Positions 54,160-64,000 of a stretch of 64,000 nucleotides of DNA are shown in pieces. The notes beneath the pieces were generated by a model. The model saw only the letters and a program-made list of their open reading frames with translations, had not been told where the DNA came from and did not search any database. Position 1 is the stretch's first letter; every line of letters begins with the position of its first letter. A program made the position numbers and the translations under genes. The DNA is from Symsagittifera roscoffensis. Its lineage: Eukaryota > Xenacoelomorpha > Acoela > Convolutidae. Location of the stretch: assembly GCF_963678635.1 (NCBI RefSeq), contig NW_026971433.1:1-64000 (forward strand), in the 5' to 3' direction.

Positions 54160-55800
54160 CTAAGAAAGAAAAAAAACATCACAACGATTAGAAAAAAAAT
54201 ACGCAGTCAAATTTGACTCTGTTATCAAACAGATAAAAGTGTTAGAACGTTTTTCACTCCATCTAGATTGCCAAAAAAATCATCATCTAGTCAATTTACT
54301 GCGCAAAGACTCATTCAAACCTATACAAAACTCATCATGGATAAAAGAAGCACAGTTAAAAACGCACCAATGGAAACCACAAAGCAATAAAAAAGTTCAT
54401 ATAATAGAAAAAGGCCCACTTGATACAATATATTTGGCAGGTCCTCTCGTAATAAAAAAAAAAATGATATACAAAAAGCTTTAGACAAAATACCACAATC
54501 AAAGAACTAAACTCAATTTTCCTTCTATCATGTACAGTAAAATTCACACCACAATTACTCCGCAAATAACAAAGTTTTGACCTTGTCATCAGACAATTGA
54601 AGTCTTGGCACAAAGACGAAACAAAACTCGTCAGAGGCGATTCACATTTTCAGGAAACAAATATACTCCCATACTTCCAAAAACTTAAAAATACCACAAT
54701 AAACAAAATTAAAGAATAGCTTAGAATATCATTATCTAGATACAAAAGTACCCTGTCTACCATTGAATTTAGTTTGAATAGCATTTCATAGACAACATTC
54801 TTTGAATACAAAAAGTCATACAGGACCAAAAAAACTTCTTCCATCTTCACACAATTTTTTTATTTTCCAAATACACATATTTGGATAAAAGTACCTTAAA
54901 AGGAATAAATCATTTGCAAAAAAAAAACAAGAATTTTAATGAAAATGTTTATATTTTAACCATAGAATCTCTTTCGATACAAAAGGACAAATCCTATATC
55001 CCCCTCTTCACTATAAAATCATATATAATGATTTCTCTTGATGCATATTTACATTATGTACCACTCAACAGAGTTCATAATTAGTGAAAGATTTATCTTA
55101 TGACACCTTTATATTTTTAAATATTGCATCAGAACATCACATTCTCCATGGAAAAATGGACTAGTTGAATGTACGAATCGCTCACTACAAGAATACATTC
55201 GCTGCATGACAAACGGAAACAATCAAAATTACACCGAATAGTCAATAGATGTTAAATTATTCCCATTAGCATGGAAATCTCTCATCACAACAACATTTAG
55301 ACTATCATCCTACGAAATTGGTTTGAACAAAAAGAGCAAAATCCATAATATTCACAACCAATTCGTCAAAAAAGGCACAATGATAGTGTCAAACAACTGA
55401 AGATTCAATTTTAACATTTTCTTTCCTCACACTTTTGATGAAAACTTTTTTCACCGTCCACAAACTGACACAGATTGGATTCTGAGGAGAGATGAAAAAC
55501 GCAATACAATTTATCGAAAAATGAAATCTCAAAAAATTGTGCGTTTAAAAGCAGCATCAATCCTCAAGGTAGGATTATTTGTTTGAATTAGGGCTTTTTC
55601 AAAAGAAAATGAAATCTCAAAAAGCTACAACCTATTCGAAAAGGACCATATTTGATTAAGAAAAAAAACTACATATTAAAAAAACTTGAACACAATAAAA
55701 AAAAAAGTAAAACAACCAAGAAAAAACATTTTACCATTTTTTTTAAAAAGAGCACGCTCTTCGTGAATTAACACAGTTATACTCCTTTGTAAGAGTAACA
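54160..55800 (+). pseudogene. Second retroelement type: integrase remnant
   Basis: An AT-rich, broken + strand reading. 54,239-54,484 is open with GPLDTIYLAGPL, which resembles the first-Asp motif of gypsy-type integrases (D-I-V-G-P-L form). 55,140-55,400 reads HSPWKNGLVECTNRSLQEYI, then WKSLITTTFRLSSYEIGLNK, which is the P-x-x-NG-x-V-E motif with catalytic Glu and the following conserved region. The zinc domain and the second Asp are not clear. A second copy starts at 62,955. The element is unrelated to the giant element except at superfamily level. Confidence 0.6.
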
Positions 55801-56329
55801 TCGTTGACGAAACAAACGACTACAACGTTCCAAAAGATCTTATAAGTCAAGAAGAAAATCACAAAACATTAATTATTTTAACTGAAAATAAAAAAACTCC
55901 TAGACGCGGAAGGGAACAACAAAAAATTTTAAACAATAATGAATTTTCAAAAGTTTTAAAGTATTCAACAAGAGTTTGAACGATTCGCTGAATTTTTATA
56001 AAAGTAGCCCATGGTCTATGCTACATCAAAACTTGATGTTGAAAAAATATAATCACCACTACTCATTTCACTCAAACCCGAAACAGTTTTCAAAAACAAG
56101 CAAATCTAAAGTTCGAATACAATTACAAGAATAAATAAACAGGGTTTTACCAATCCTTGAACAACATGAATTTAACTCATCAGTAATCAAAAACAGCAAC
56201 TCAAACGAAGTACATTTTTCAAACCAACAATTATTCTCGCCAAAGGAGTCGATTAAAATAATTTTACGCACGATATCTAAACCGCTTAAAGGATGAATCA
56301 AAGGGCAATTGTCCTTTTAAACCAATACA

Positions 56330-56860
56330 AGTAACACCAACAAAATTGAAAGGACACTACTATACCACAGCAGATATGAGTTTTGTCTATAACCGAATGT
56401 CACTATGTGAGCAATCACGTCGCTTGACACACCTCTTTATAGAAACCAACCAAACGAACTCAATAGACTGACCTATGGCATATCCATAGGACCAGCACCT
56501 TTTTGTGCTTCAATGAGTAAGATTTTTAAATCACTAGTTCTACGTAAAAACGTTATTACTTTTTAGGCGATGTTTCCATACAATCACAAACAAAATACGA
56601 AATGTTTAAATTTCTAAAGAAACACCACTAATGCTTAATAAAAGAAAACATGATAGCAGCGCCAGATAACTCATTTTTTTGTCACTCCTGTAATTTTCCT
56701 TGAAGATATTATTGATCGAACTTCAATAACGCACTTGAAACCCCAGTTAGATGCAATTTTAAAACTCAAGCCACCATCCAAAAGAAAAATCCAAAAACTC
56801 CCTGGACTGTTAAATTTTCTGAGTAAACCTGTTGTTAATACAATGCAATTATGTCTCCGA
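56330..56860 (+). pseudogene. Second retroelement type: reverse transcriptase remnant
   Basis: The + strand reads YGISIGPAPFCASMSKIFKS, parallel to the MPFGLxNAPATFQ motif of RT. Then FLGDVSIQSQTKYEMFKFL stands at the YxDD position (catalytic motif degenerate). Then LDAILKLKPPSKRKIQKLPG and LLNFLSKPVV match the thumb region (P-x-T-K-K-x-L-Q-x-F-L-G-x-x-N-Y-Y-R). Stops interrupt it. It lies downstream of integrase. Confidence 0.5.
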
Positions 56861-56929
56861 TAATTTTAAATCAGTCTTAGGTAACAGAACAATTTTGATA
56901 TCATTTTAAACATGCAAACAAGCCGATGA

Positions 56930-57060
56930 AAACAAAATCCCTTTTCCTGAACATAATTTAATTACAATTCAAGATTCAAATCAGGCATTTTACGCTTTGC
57001 GCGACGTCCTCAACTATGGTACTGGCGCAGCTCTTCTACAATCAAATCATGGAACTAATA
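56930..57060 (+). pseudogene. Second retroelement type: RNase H start
   Basis: The + strand reads IPFPEHNLITIQDSNQAFYA, then LNYGTGAALLQSNHG, the start of a gypsy-type RNase H (D-A-S-N-Y-G-I-G-A-A-L-L-Q form). The same piece occurs on the minus strand near 58,500-58,590 (FNYGIGAALLQTNHG) and near 62,690-62,760. The gene stops short and passes into AT-rich non-coding sequence. Confidence 0.55.
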
Positions 57061-57580
57061 TCAAAATTGGAACTAATATCAGCACTAATTGTAGAAAAAA
57101 AAATTAAAAAACATTTTTCGAATAAAAAGCCTCAAAAAATTAGCTACTAAAAAAATAAAATTTTATATCAAATTTCAAAAAGTTCCTTGCTTCTCAGCGG
57201 TTTTTGACTTCTTGAAATTTGACTTTTTTTTTCACCAAAAAGATAGCACAATATCTTTCATGAAACTAACCTCAAAATGATTTATATTCCTACTTTTTCT
57301 TCCACCTTCAACCTTTTTTACACATCTTGTCTAGGCCGTCTTTATTTTAATTCATTCTGAACATTTTATTTCAAACAGATCTTCAAGGTTATCTTCGGAA
57401 AATCAAAAGTTCAATTTCAATTTTTTTTTTCAAAAAGTGAGCAGCACATCTTCCAATGGATCAGTTACCCCCAAATTTTGTTCCACCTCTCATTTATAGT
57501 ATCTAACGACGTCAAACGTTGATCCATTCTCCAATACTTACAAATTACCCTGACTAACTGAAATTTTTCAAAACTAACCC
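56950..57580 (+). repeat. Inverted repeat, arm 1
   Basis: The reverse complement of 58,070-58,600 aligns along this whole arm: GGCGCAGCTCTTCTACA at one end, CACTAATTGTAGAAAAA, ACACATCTTGTCTAGGC, and CCCTGACTAACTGAAATTTT at the other. Similarity is imperfect (about 80-90 percent by eye, with indels). The spacer between the arms is about 490 bases. Confidence 0.8.
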
Positions 57581-58069
57581 TTTTTTTAGGACAACAGATG
57601 AAGAACGCCGGTTACTCATCTTTCACTTGAGACGCTCATCTTAAATGACCCAAGCTAAAACATTTTCACCCATCTTTTCAGGAACACCCGTCTGTTCACG
57701 ACAATCGATCCCCAGGCTTAAGACAATCTCATAAGGCTTGTAAGGACTGACAGTGTAATAAATAGAAATTCTAACCTTTGTATTTTGCATCCATCGCTCT
57801 AACATTTATGTCAAGAGATAATTCAAGAAGAAAACAAACATTACTACTCCATCATTGCTTAAATAAAGAGGAAAGATACGATCTTTCAATAACACCGCAT
57901 AAATCGAGGATAGGATACAACATAACAAAAAACAAACAAAAAAGAAGGTAATACCCACAAAAAATGAAACAAATAAGTAAATCAAAATTTTAACATGGTT
58001 TCGGAATTTGACGCAATTGCAATACGAACTTATCGTAATTTAATCCACCACGTAAATCCTAAAAAAAAT

Positions 58070-58600
58070 GGCTAAATTTTGAAAAATTTCAATTAGTCAG
58101 GGTCGTTTGTAAGTATTGGAAAATGAATCAACGTTTGAGGTCGTTAGATACTATAACCTTAATGATCTGGTTGAAATTAAATGTTCAGATTGATTTAAAA
58201 TACAGAAAGCCTAGACAAGGTGTGTAAAAAAGGTTGAAGGTGGAAGAAAAAGTGAGAATATAAATCATTTTGGGCTTAATTTCTTGAAAGATAAAGTGCT
58301 ATGTTTTTAGTGAAAAAAAATCAAGGTAACAGAAGTCAAAAAAACTTGAAAAGCAAGAAACTGTTTAAATTTTGATGTAGTTTTTAAATTTAATTTAGTA
58401 GATAATTTTTTATAGCTTTTTATTCGAAAAACGTTTTTTTATTTTAATATTTTTCTACAATTAGTGCTGATACTAGTTTCAAAATGATTTTAGTTCCATG
58501 ATTTGTTTGTAGAAGAGCTGCGCCAATACCATAGTTGAAGCCGTCACACAAAGTGTAAAATGACTGATTTGAATCGGGAATTGTATTAGTAGTAGATGTT
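58070..58600 (-). repeat. Inverted repeat, arm 2
   Basis: Mate of 56,950-57,580 in opposite orientation. It includes an RNase H remnant on the minus strand, so the structure can be read as two tails of the same element kind facing each other. Confidence 0.8.
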
Positions 58601-59907
58601 GGAGTTGATCAGGGGGAGGAGGGAGACCCCCATATTTTAAGATAGGGAATAGAGCATTCGGTCTCCCAGCTATGTATTAAGATAGGGTATAGAGTTTACA
58701 ATGTATAGAGATAGGGGAGACGGATGGTAAGGTTTTATGGTTTGTATGATGGTAAGATAACGGTAAGAAAAACCTTTTTTTTTTTGGTTTTTTTGTGAAA
58801 ATAACAATTCTATTTGCAAAAAAATTGGCGCGCGTTATCTAATTAGTAAAGGTTACTTATTACGGGTGGATTGTGGAATTAGGGTTATTTACATAGTTTT
58901 TTGGTACATGGTAAGTCAATGGTAAGAGTTTTTTTGCAAAAATTTGGAATTTTTCTGAAAAAAATTTTATCAAAAAGTCTCACGATTAGATATTATTTGA
59001 CACAATTTATTAGATAATATCACCTTCTATTTAATTGACACAACGCTGAAACCTACAGAGATTTCGAAAAAAGTCAAAATTTTGAGAAGAAAAAGCAAAA
59101 CTTTCAAGTATTTGGAAAAAAATGCAAAAATTTCAAGTTTTTGGAAAAAAATTTGGGAAATCTTATAGTTTTGGTTTTTTTTTGTTGTATCTGATCTATT
59201 TGAAAAATATACCTACGTACAAAAATTGAAATTGAGTTCAAATTGTATTTTAAACGGTATCATATTGAGATAATGATACAAGAACTTGAATCAATTTTTA
59301 GATTTTTGCCAAAATTTTCAAACAAAATATCGAACTACGATGGGTTTTAGCTTTGTTTGAGCTAAAAAGTGGGTTATATAATTGCTCTCAACATTAAAAA
59401 GAAAGCTCATAACAGCTGAATCAGTAAAAAAATTTCTTGTATTTCAAAATTAATTTTGGGAAAATAGTGAAATTAATCGTAATTTTTGAGAAAGTATAGT
59501 AAAAACTAATGTAATCTGTCCAAAATTTTCCATGTTCAACCTTTTTTTGGTGATTAACTGATTTTTTATCCAATTGAGGGTGAATTGAAATAAGATTCTC
59601 AATTTCAAATGAACATTAAGAGCAATTTTCTACGAAATTTCCAGATCAAACTCCATGATTTAAATCCTCTTCAGTTATTTTTTCTCAAGGATTAACCCAA
59701 TTTTGTAGAAAAGTTTAAACTCCTGAGAACTTTTCACGTTAATAATGATCAATTCCAGATAAATGATGGAAATGAACAGTTAATTGCTAAAATTGACCAA
59801 AAATAGGATAAATTTTTCATAAAAGTTTCTTCGATATTCGTTAAAAAATTCGAAAAAAATCTTCTTCGTAACTGATGATTATCTGTTGCTTCTGCAATAT
59901 AGTTTTC
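58601..59907. other. AT-rich region without recognised features
   Basis: Apart from a G-rich stretch at 58,610-58,740 with repeated GATAGGG and GGTAAG-like words, nothing is recognised. Confidence 0.5.
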
Positions 59908-60850
59908 ATGATTTTGCGAAGAAACGTTCTATGTTTTTATGGCTGTTTTTGCTTTCTGCTTAATGCATGTATTCGCTATTGAACATACTTTGAAAAAAAA
60001 TTTAGTCAGAACTGTAGAAATTAGTAGGAAAATAATATCAATTGAACGAACAATTTGCTGGCAGAGATGAAATTGAAACTGATACCGTCTGAAGTTTACG
60101 ATGAAAATTGTAAATGACCTCCTCAAGGTTCCCTTGTTCAGTTGCTACTGTAAACTGTTTCCGCAAAAAACAATATTGGGGATCAATAACTGTCATTTTT
60201 CTATAAAAATAGTTATTTTTTCATGATTTTCCGTAGAAATGTTTTATGTTTTCTATTGTTATTCTTGCTTTCTGCTTAATGCTTGCTTTGGCTATTGAAC
60301 ACACTTTGCAAGAAAAACTGGTCAGAACTGGAGAATTTAAGAGGAAAAAAGTATCAATTGAACGAACAGTTTGCTGGCCGAGATGGAATTAGAACTGATA
60401 CCGTCTGATTTTTACGATAAAATTGTGAATGTCTTCCTCAAGTTTCCCTTGTTTAGTTGCTACAGTAAATTGTTCAGGCAAAAATACAATATTTGAGATC
60501 AATGACCGTCACTTTTCTTCAAAAAATATTTATTTTTTCATGATTTTCCGTAGAAATGTTCTAAGTTTTTATGGTTATTCTTGCTTTCTGCTTAATACAT
60601 GTTTTTGCTATTGACCACACTTTGCAACAAAATATAGTCACAACTGGAGAATTTACGAGGAAAATAGTATCAATTAAACGAACAATTTTTTGGCAGAGAT
60701 AAACTGATACTGTCTGACTGTTTTTGATAAAAATTGAAAATGTCTTCCTCAAGGTTCACTTGTTCAGTTGCTACAGTAAACTATTTAAGCAAAAAAAAAA
60801 ATTTTGGGATCAATAACTATCACTTTTTTTGAAAAATATTTATCAAATCG
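59908..60850. repeat. Tandem repeat, three units of about 315 bp
   Basis: Units start with CATGATTTT at 59,908, 60,222 and 60,539 (periods 314 and 317). They share TTGCTTTCTGCTTAATGCAT-like, AACGAACAATTTGCTGGCAG-like and TTCAGTTGCTACAGTAAA-like words in order. They are diverged copies without coding potential. Confidence 0.88.
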
Positions 60851-62291
60851 CTTTTTATTCTTAAATTATGGCGGAAGTTTTCTCAAAAAAATCTAAGTGA
60901 GAAAGAATTGATGCTAGTTAAAGCATTCAAAATTATATGTACAAAATGAGAATATAAAGGTGTATTTTTACGATTTAAGAACCAATTAAGAGCAGCTCTA
61001 TTTGTTATGATCTGGAAATCTCCAGAAATACTTATTTCCTAATATCTACAATTTAAAATCTTCTAAAAAAGCGCGACTCAAAAATTGATCTAGCAAAGCA
61101 AAGCAAGTTGCAAACTGGAACAATTGTATAGTTTTCCGATATTTGATAAGCTAAAACTTTATAGTAAAAATAATGAAATGTAGATCTTGAAAGCAAGTTT
61201 TTGATTTATGCTTCATGTATCAGCTTCCAAAAGATGTTGGATTAGGTTTACTTTACAAAAGTCATCCTCAAAATATCTAATTTTTCTTATAAAGTACCTA
61301 CTATATCAAATGACAACAAACTTTTCTAATGAATTACGCATAAATAAAAAACTTTATATTTCTCAAGATATACTTTATAAGCTAAATTTTAGTTAAAGTA
61401 TCTCAAAACTCCAAAAGAATTAAATTGAGTTTCTATCTCAAATCAGCATTTTCTCAGTTTCTGCTTCATCTTCTATCTACCAAATGAATACAAATTGAAC
61501 AAATTTTTACTTGAAAACTGAATTTTAGATGGAAAAATGTATCGTTTCAACAATTAATCAACAATCCGAAGCAGAATTAGTTCCATAAATCTTTTGCTAA
61601 AAGTCTTTAAATAATTTTCTCGACCTCATAACAAAATACTCGTGTCAAAAAACCGAATTCCTATTTTGGAGTAAATTTTTAGTTGAGAATGATGTATATC
61701 ATTTTTTTGAAACTTTCAAAAATTAGCAAGAACATAATTTTTTTTCCAGGTCAGTTATCAATTTCTTTTCTGAAATCGTCAAAAAAAAACAATAGAAAAG
61801 CATAAATCTCAATAAGTCAAACCCCATTATCTGCTTAAAAACGCTCTATTCTATGAAGGTCTTTACAAGCACTGAACAAGGAAAACTTTAAAAAGTAACT
61901 ACAAAAAACCTTTCAATTAGTCGATGTATACAAATATCCAAGTTCTACATTTTTAAAGCAAATACTTAACTACGCATTGGCGTATGCTTTGCACTTTTAC
62001 TACAAATTTATCGAAACAAGGTCTCCGCAAGCTTGAAAACAAGGGAGTTTTTAGTGTTGATTAAAGGTTTTCGGATCGAGTTCCATGGAAACTTTCATGA
62101 CAATTTGAACTCGATTTTTGCTGTCTTTATCTTTAATCAAAACCTTTGAATAAGAAAACAAATGACGGTTCAGGTATTGTGATGAAAACACTGTATAATT
62201 TCTGACTAAACTTCTCACAATTGTGTAGACTTTTCAGATTCAGTAAAAACTAATATTCTTAGTAATTTCTAGGTTTCTTTAAAAAAATTCT
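60851..62291. other. AT-rich region without recognised features
   Basis: Long A and T runs with small unconvincing ORFs only. Confidence 0.5.
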
Positions 62292-62489
62292 TCATTTAAC
62301 CTTTCTTTGAAGAGTGTTTGGAGACTGCTGAACACACAATATAACGTTGTGTTGACAATGCTTCTTCTTGAAATGGTTAATGTGTTCCTCGCTGTTATCA
62401 GTATAAAAGTTACAATTATAACACTTCAAAACACCAATGGTTCTTCGATCTTGATGCGTGTAAGCGGGTTTATTCTCTTCCAAATTCAA
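62292..62489 (-). CDS. Small ORF with one C2H2 zinc finger, possible exon fragment
   Basis: 65 codons on the minus strand. CYNCNFYTDNSEEHINHF followed by KKKH fits C-x2-C-x12-H-x4-H, a single C2H2 finger. The rest is unrecognised. It is too short for a gene on its own; it could be an exon of a host zinc-finger gene, a mobile-element fragment or chance. No neighbouring exon is identified. Confidence 0.35.
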   Translation of the reverse strand: MNLEENKPAYTHQDRRTIGVLKCYNCNFYTDNSEEHINHFKKKHCQHNVILCVQQSPNTLQRKVK

Positions 62490-62559
62490 GACATGTTATT
62501 TTTTGTTTTGGCGAAGAAAAAATTCAAGGTTAAAGACGACAAAAATCCCTGAGAATCCC

Positions 62560-62765
62560 TGAACTTTTAAAGTTTTGATATATTTTTTTAAGTTTTATTT
62601 AGTAGCTAACTTTGTAAAGCTTTCTATTCAAAAAAATGTTTATTCAAAAAAAAATGTATTTTATTATTTTTCTACAATTAGTGCTGATATTAGTTCCAAT
62701 TTTGATATTAGTTCCACGAATTGACTGTAGAAGAGCTGCGCCAAAACCATAGTTGAAACATTTTT
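62560..62765 (-). repeat. Third copy of the inverted-repeat arm (partial)
   Basis: AACTTTTAAAGTTTTGATAT through CTACAATTAGTGCTGATATT to GTAGAAGAGCTGCGCC has the same orientation and order as the outer part of arm 2 at 58,350-58,600. It carries the RNase H start on the minus strand. Confidence 0.75.
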
Positions 62766-62954
62766 ACTTACAGAACATAACTTGTCAAAAAAACTAATCC
62801 CAACCTTGAACTTCGTCGATTTTGATTACTTTTCATGAAATTTTATAAGTTGGATAGCAATGAAAATTTTGCAGATACAATGAAATACACCAACCGAATA
62901 ACCTACGAGAAAAAATTAACAGTGGAAATACAACAGACTATATTTTTTTTTCAA

Positions 62955-64000
62955 GTAAGAAAAAAACATCACAACAATTAGAAAGTAAACACGCAGTCGA
63001 ATTTGACTCTGTCATCAAACAGATAAAAGTGTTAGAAGGTTTTTTACTCCATCTAGATTGCCAAAACAATCATCATGAAGTCAATTATTTCCTGCGCAAA
63101 GACACATTCAAACCTATACAAAACTCATCATGAATAAAAGAAGCACAGTTAAAAACGCATCAATGCAAACCACAAAGCATTAAAAAAATTCATCCAATAG
63201 AAAAAAGGCCTACTTGATACAATATATTTGGCAGGTCCTCTCGAAACAAGTAAAAAAAAATGATATACAAAAAGCACTATACCATATACCACTATCAATG
63301 AACTAAACTCAATTTTCCTGCAATTTTCCTTCTATCATGCACAATAAAATTCACACCACAATTACTCCACCTTAACAAAATTTTGACCTTGTCATCAGAC
63401 AACTGAAATCTTGGCACAAAGACAAAACGAAACTTGTCAGAGGCGATATCACATTTTTAGGAAAAAAATATACTCCCACACTTACGAAAACTTAAAAATA
63501 CCGCAATAAACGAAAATACGGATAGCTTAGAATATCATTATCTAGATACAAAAGTACCCCGTCTAACACTGAATTTAATTTTAATAGCACTTCATAGACA
63601 ACATTCTTTAAATACAAAAGGTCATACAGGACCAGAAAAAACTTATTCCATCCTCACACAATTTTTTTTTTTCCAAATACACACATTTGGATAAAAGTAC
63701 GTTGTAAGGATTAATTCATTGGTCAAACAAACAAACATTCCCACGCCAAAATCAAATGCAAAAAGAACAAGACTTTTAAGGAAAATGTTTATATTTTAAC
63801 CACAGAATCTCTTTCGATACAAAAGGCCAAATCCTATATCCCCCTCTTCACTATAAAATCTTATATATTGATTATTCTTGATGCATATTCACATTATGTA
63901 CCACTCAGCAGAGTTAAAAATTAGTGAAATAATTATCTTATGACACCTTTATATTTTTAAACCCTGCATCAGAACATCACATTCTCCATGGACAAATGGA
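62955..64000 (+). pseudogene. Second copy of the integrase-first retroelement, cut by window end
   Basis: Aligns with 54,160-55,160 almost throughout (offset about 8,790-8,840): AACATCACAAC, ATCAAACAGATAAAAGTGTT, CTCCATCTAGATTGCC, GATACAATATATTTGGCAGG, CATCAGAACATCACATTCTC. It has its own indels and stops. Copy one can be used to judge which breaks are old. Confidence 0.85.

Noticed and set aside
54160-57060. A Polinton/Maverick (integrase-carrying DNA transposon)
   Set aside because: RT and RNase H motifs follow the integrase, and no DNA polymerase B, ATPase or capsid gene is visible.
59929-60752. Small minus-strand ORFs in the 315 bp repeat (RSFTIF / KTFSIF starts)
   Set aside because: They recur because the repeat recurs; they are short, AT-rich and not preserved in the middle unit.

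Overview
The window is animal (metazoan) repeat DNA. I see no convincing host gene, rRNA, tRNA or CRISPR array, and nothing prokaryotic. It is dominated by long terminal repeat (LTR) retrotransposons of the Ty3/gypsy type and their remains. The Pol style, with a long acidic RNase H-integrase linker, reminds me of elements in cnidarian (coral-like) genomes, but that is memory and not evidence; I do not name the species.

Layout. (1) About 20,207-42,597 on the + strand is one giant LTR retrotransposon of about 22.4 kb. Its LTRs are about 460 bp and differ at roughly twenty positions by eye. In order it carries a 2.7 kb leader with tandem repeats, gag, a retropepsin, RT-RNase H-integrase, a Pol C-terminal extension ending in a macrodomain-like module, a coiled-coil ORF (ORF2), a 995-codon ORF with a complete SGNH (GDSL) hydrolase domain, and three further unrecognised ORFs (ORF4, ORF5, ORF6). 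No envelope gene is evident. Several in-frame stops and frameshifts show that this copy is probably dead, yet most catalytic residues are intact.

(2) This element sits inside an older, decayed relative on the minus strand. The 5' half of the old element (gag, protease, RT, RNase H, integrase) lies at about 42,597-49,830. Its 3' half (integrase end, macrodomain, ORF2, SGNH, ORF4, ORF5, ORF6) lies at about 1-20,210. The broken integrase reading frame rejoins across the young element, and GTTAC flanks both sides as a probable target-site duplication. The old 3' half was further reshaped by stacked tandem duplications: one of several kb that joins ORF6 back to the Pol end, one of 3.7 kb and one of 1.2 kb. 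The old copies keep the same gene order and the same SGNH and macrodomain motifs, so these accessory genes are long-standing parts of the family.

(3) About 49,830-64,000 is much more AT-rich. It holds a two-unit 1.2 kb tandem repeat, remains of a second kind of retroelement in which integrase precedes RT and RNase H, a large imperfect inverted repeat, a 3 x 315 bp tandem repeat, one small C2H2 zinc-finger ORF, and a second partial copy of the integrase-first element that runs off the right edge.

How the genes would work together (inference): gag, protease, RT, RNase H and integrase form the standard replication machinery. The macrodomain-like tail, the SGNH esterase and the about 7.5 kb of unknown protein occupy the place where env or accessory genes of retroviruses normally lie. 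Conservation of this cargo between the young and the old copy suggests that it helps the element in its host.
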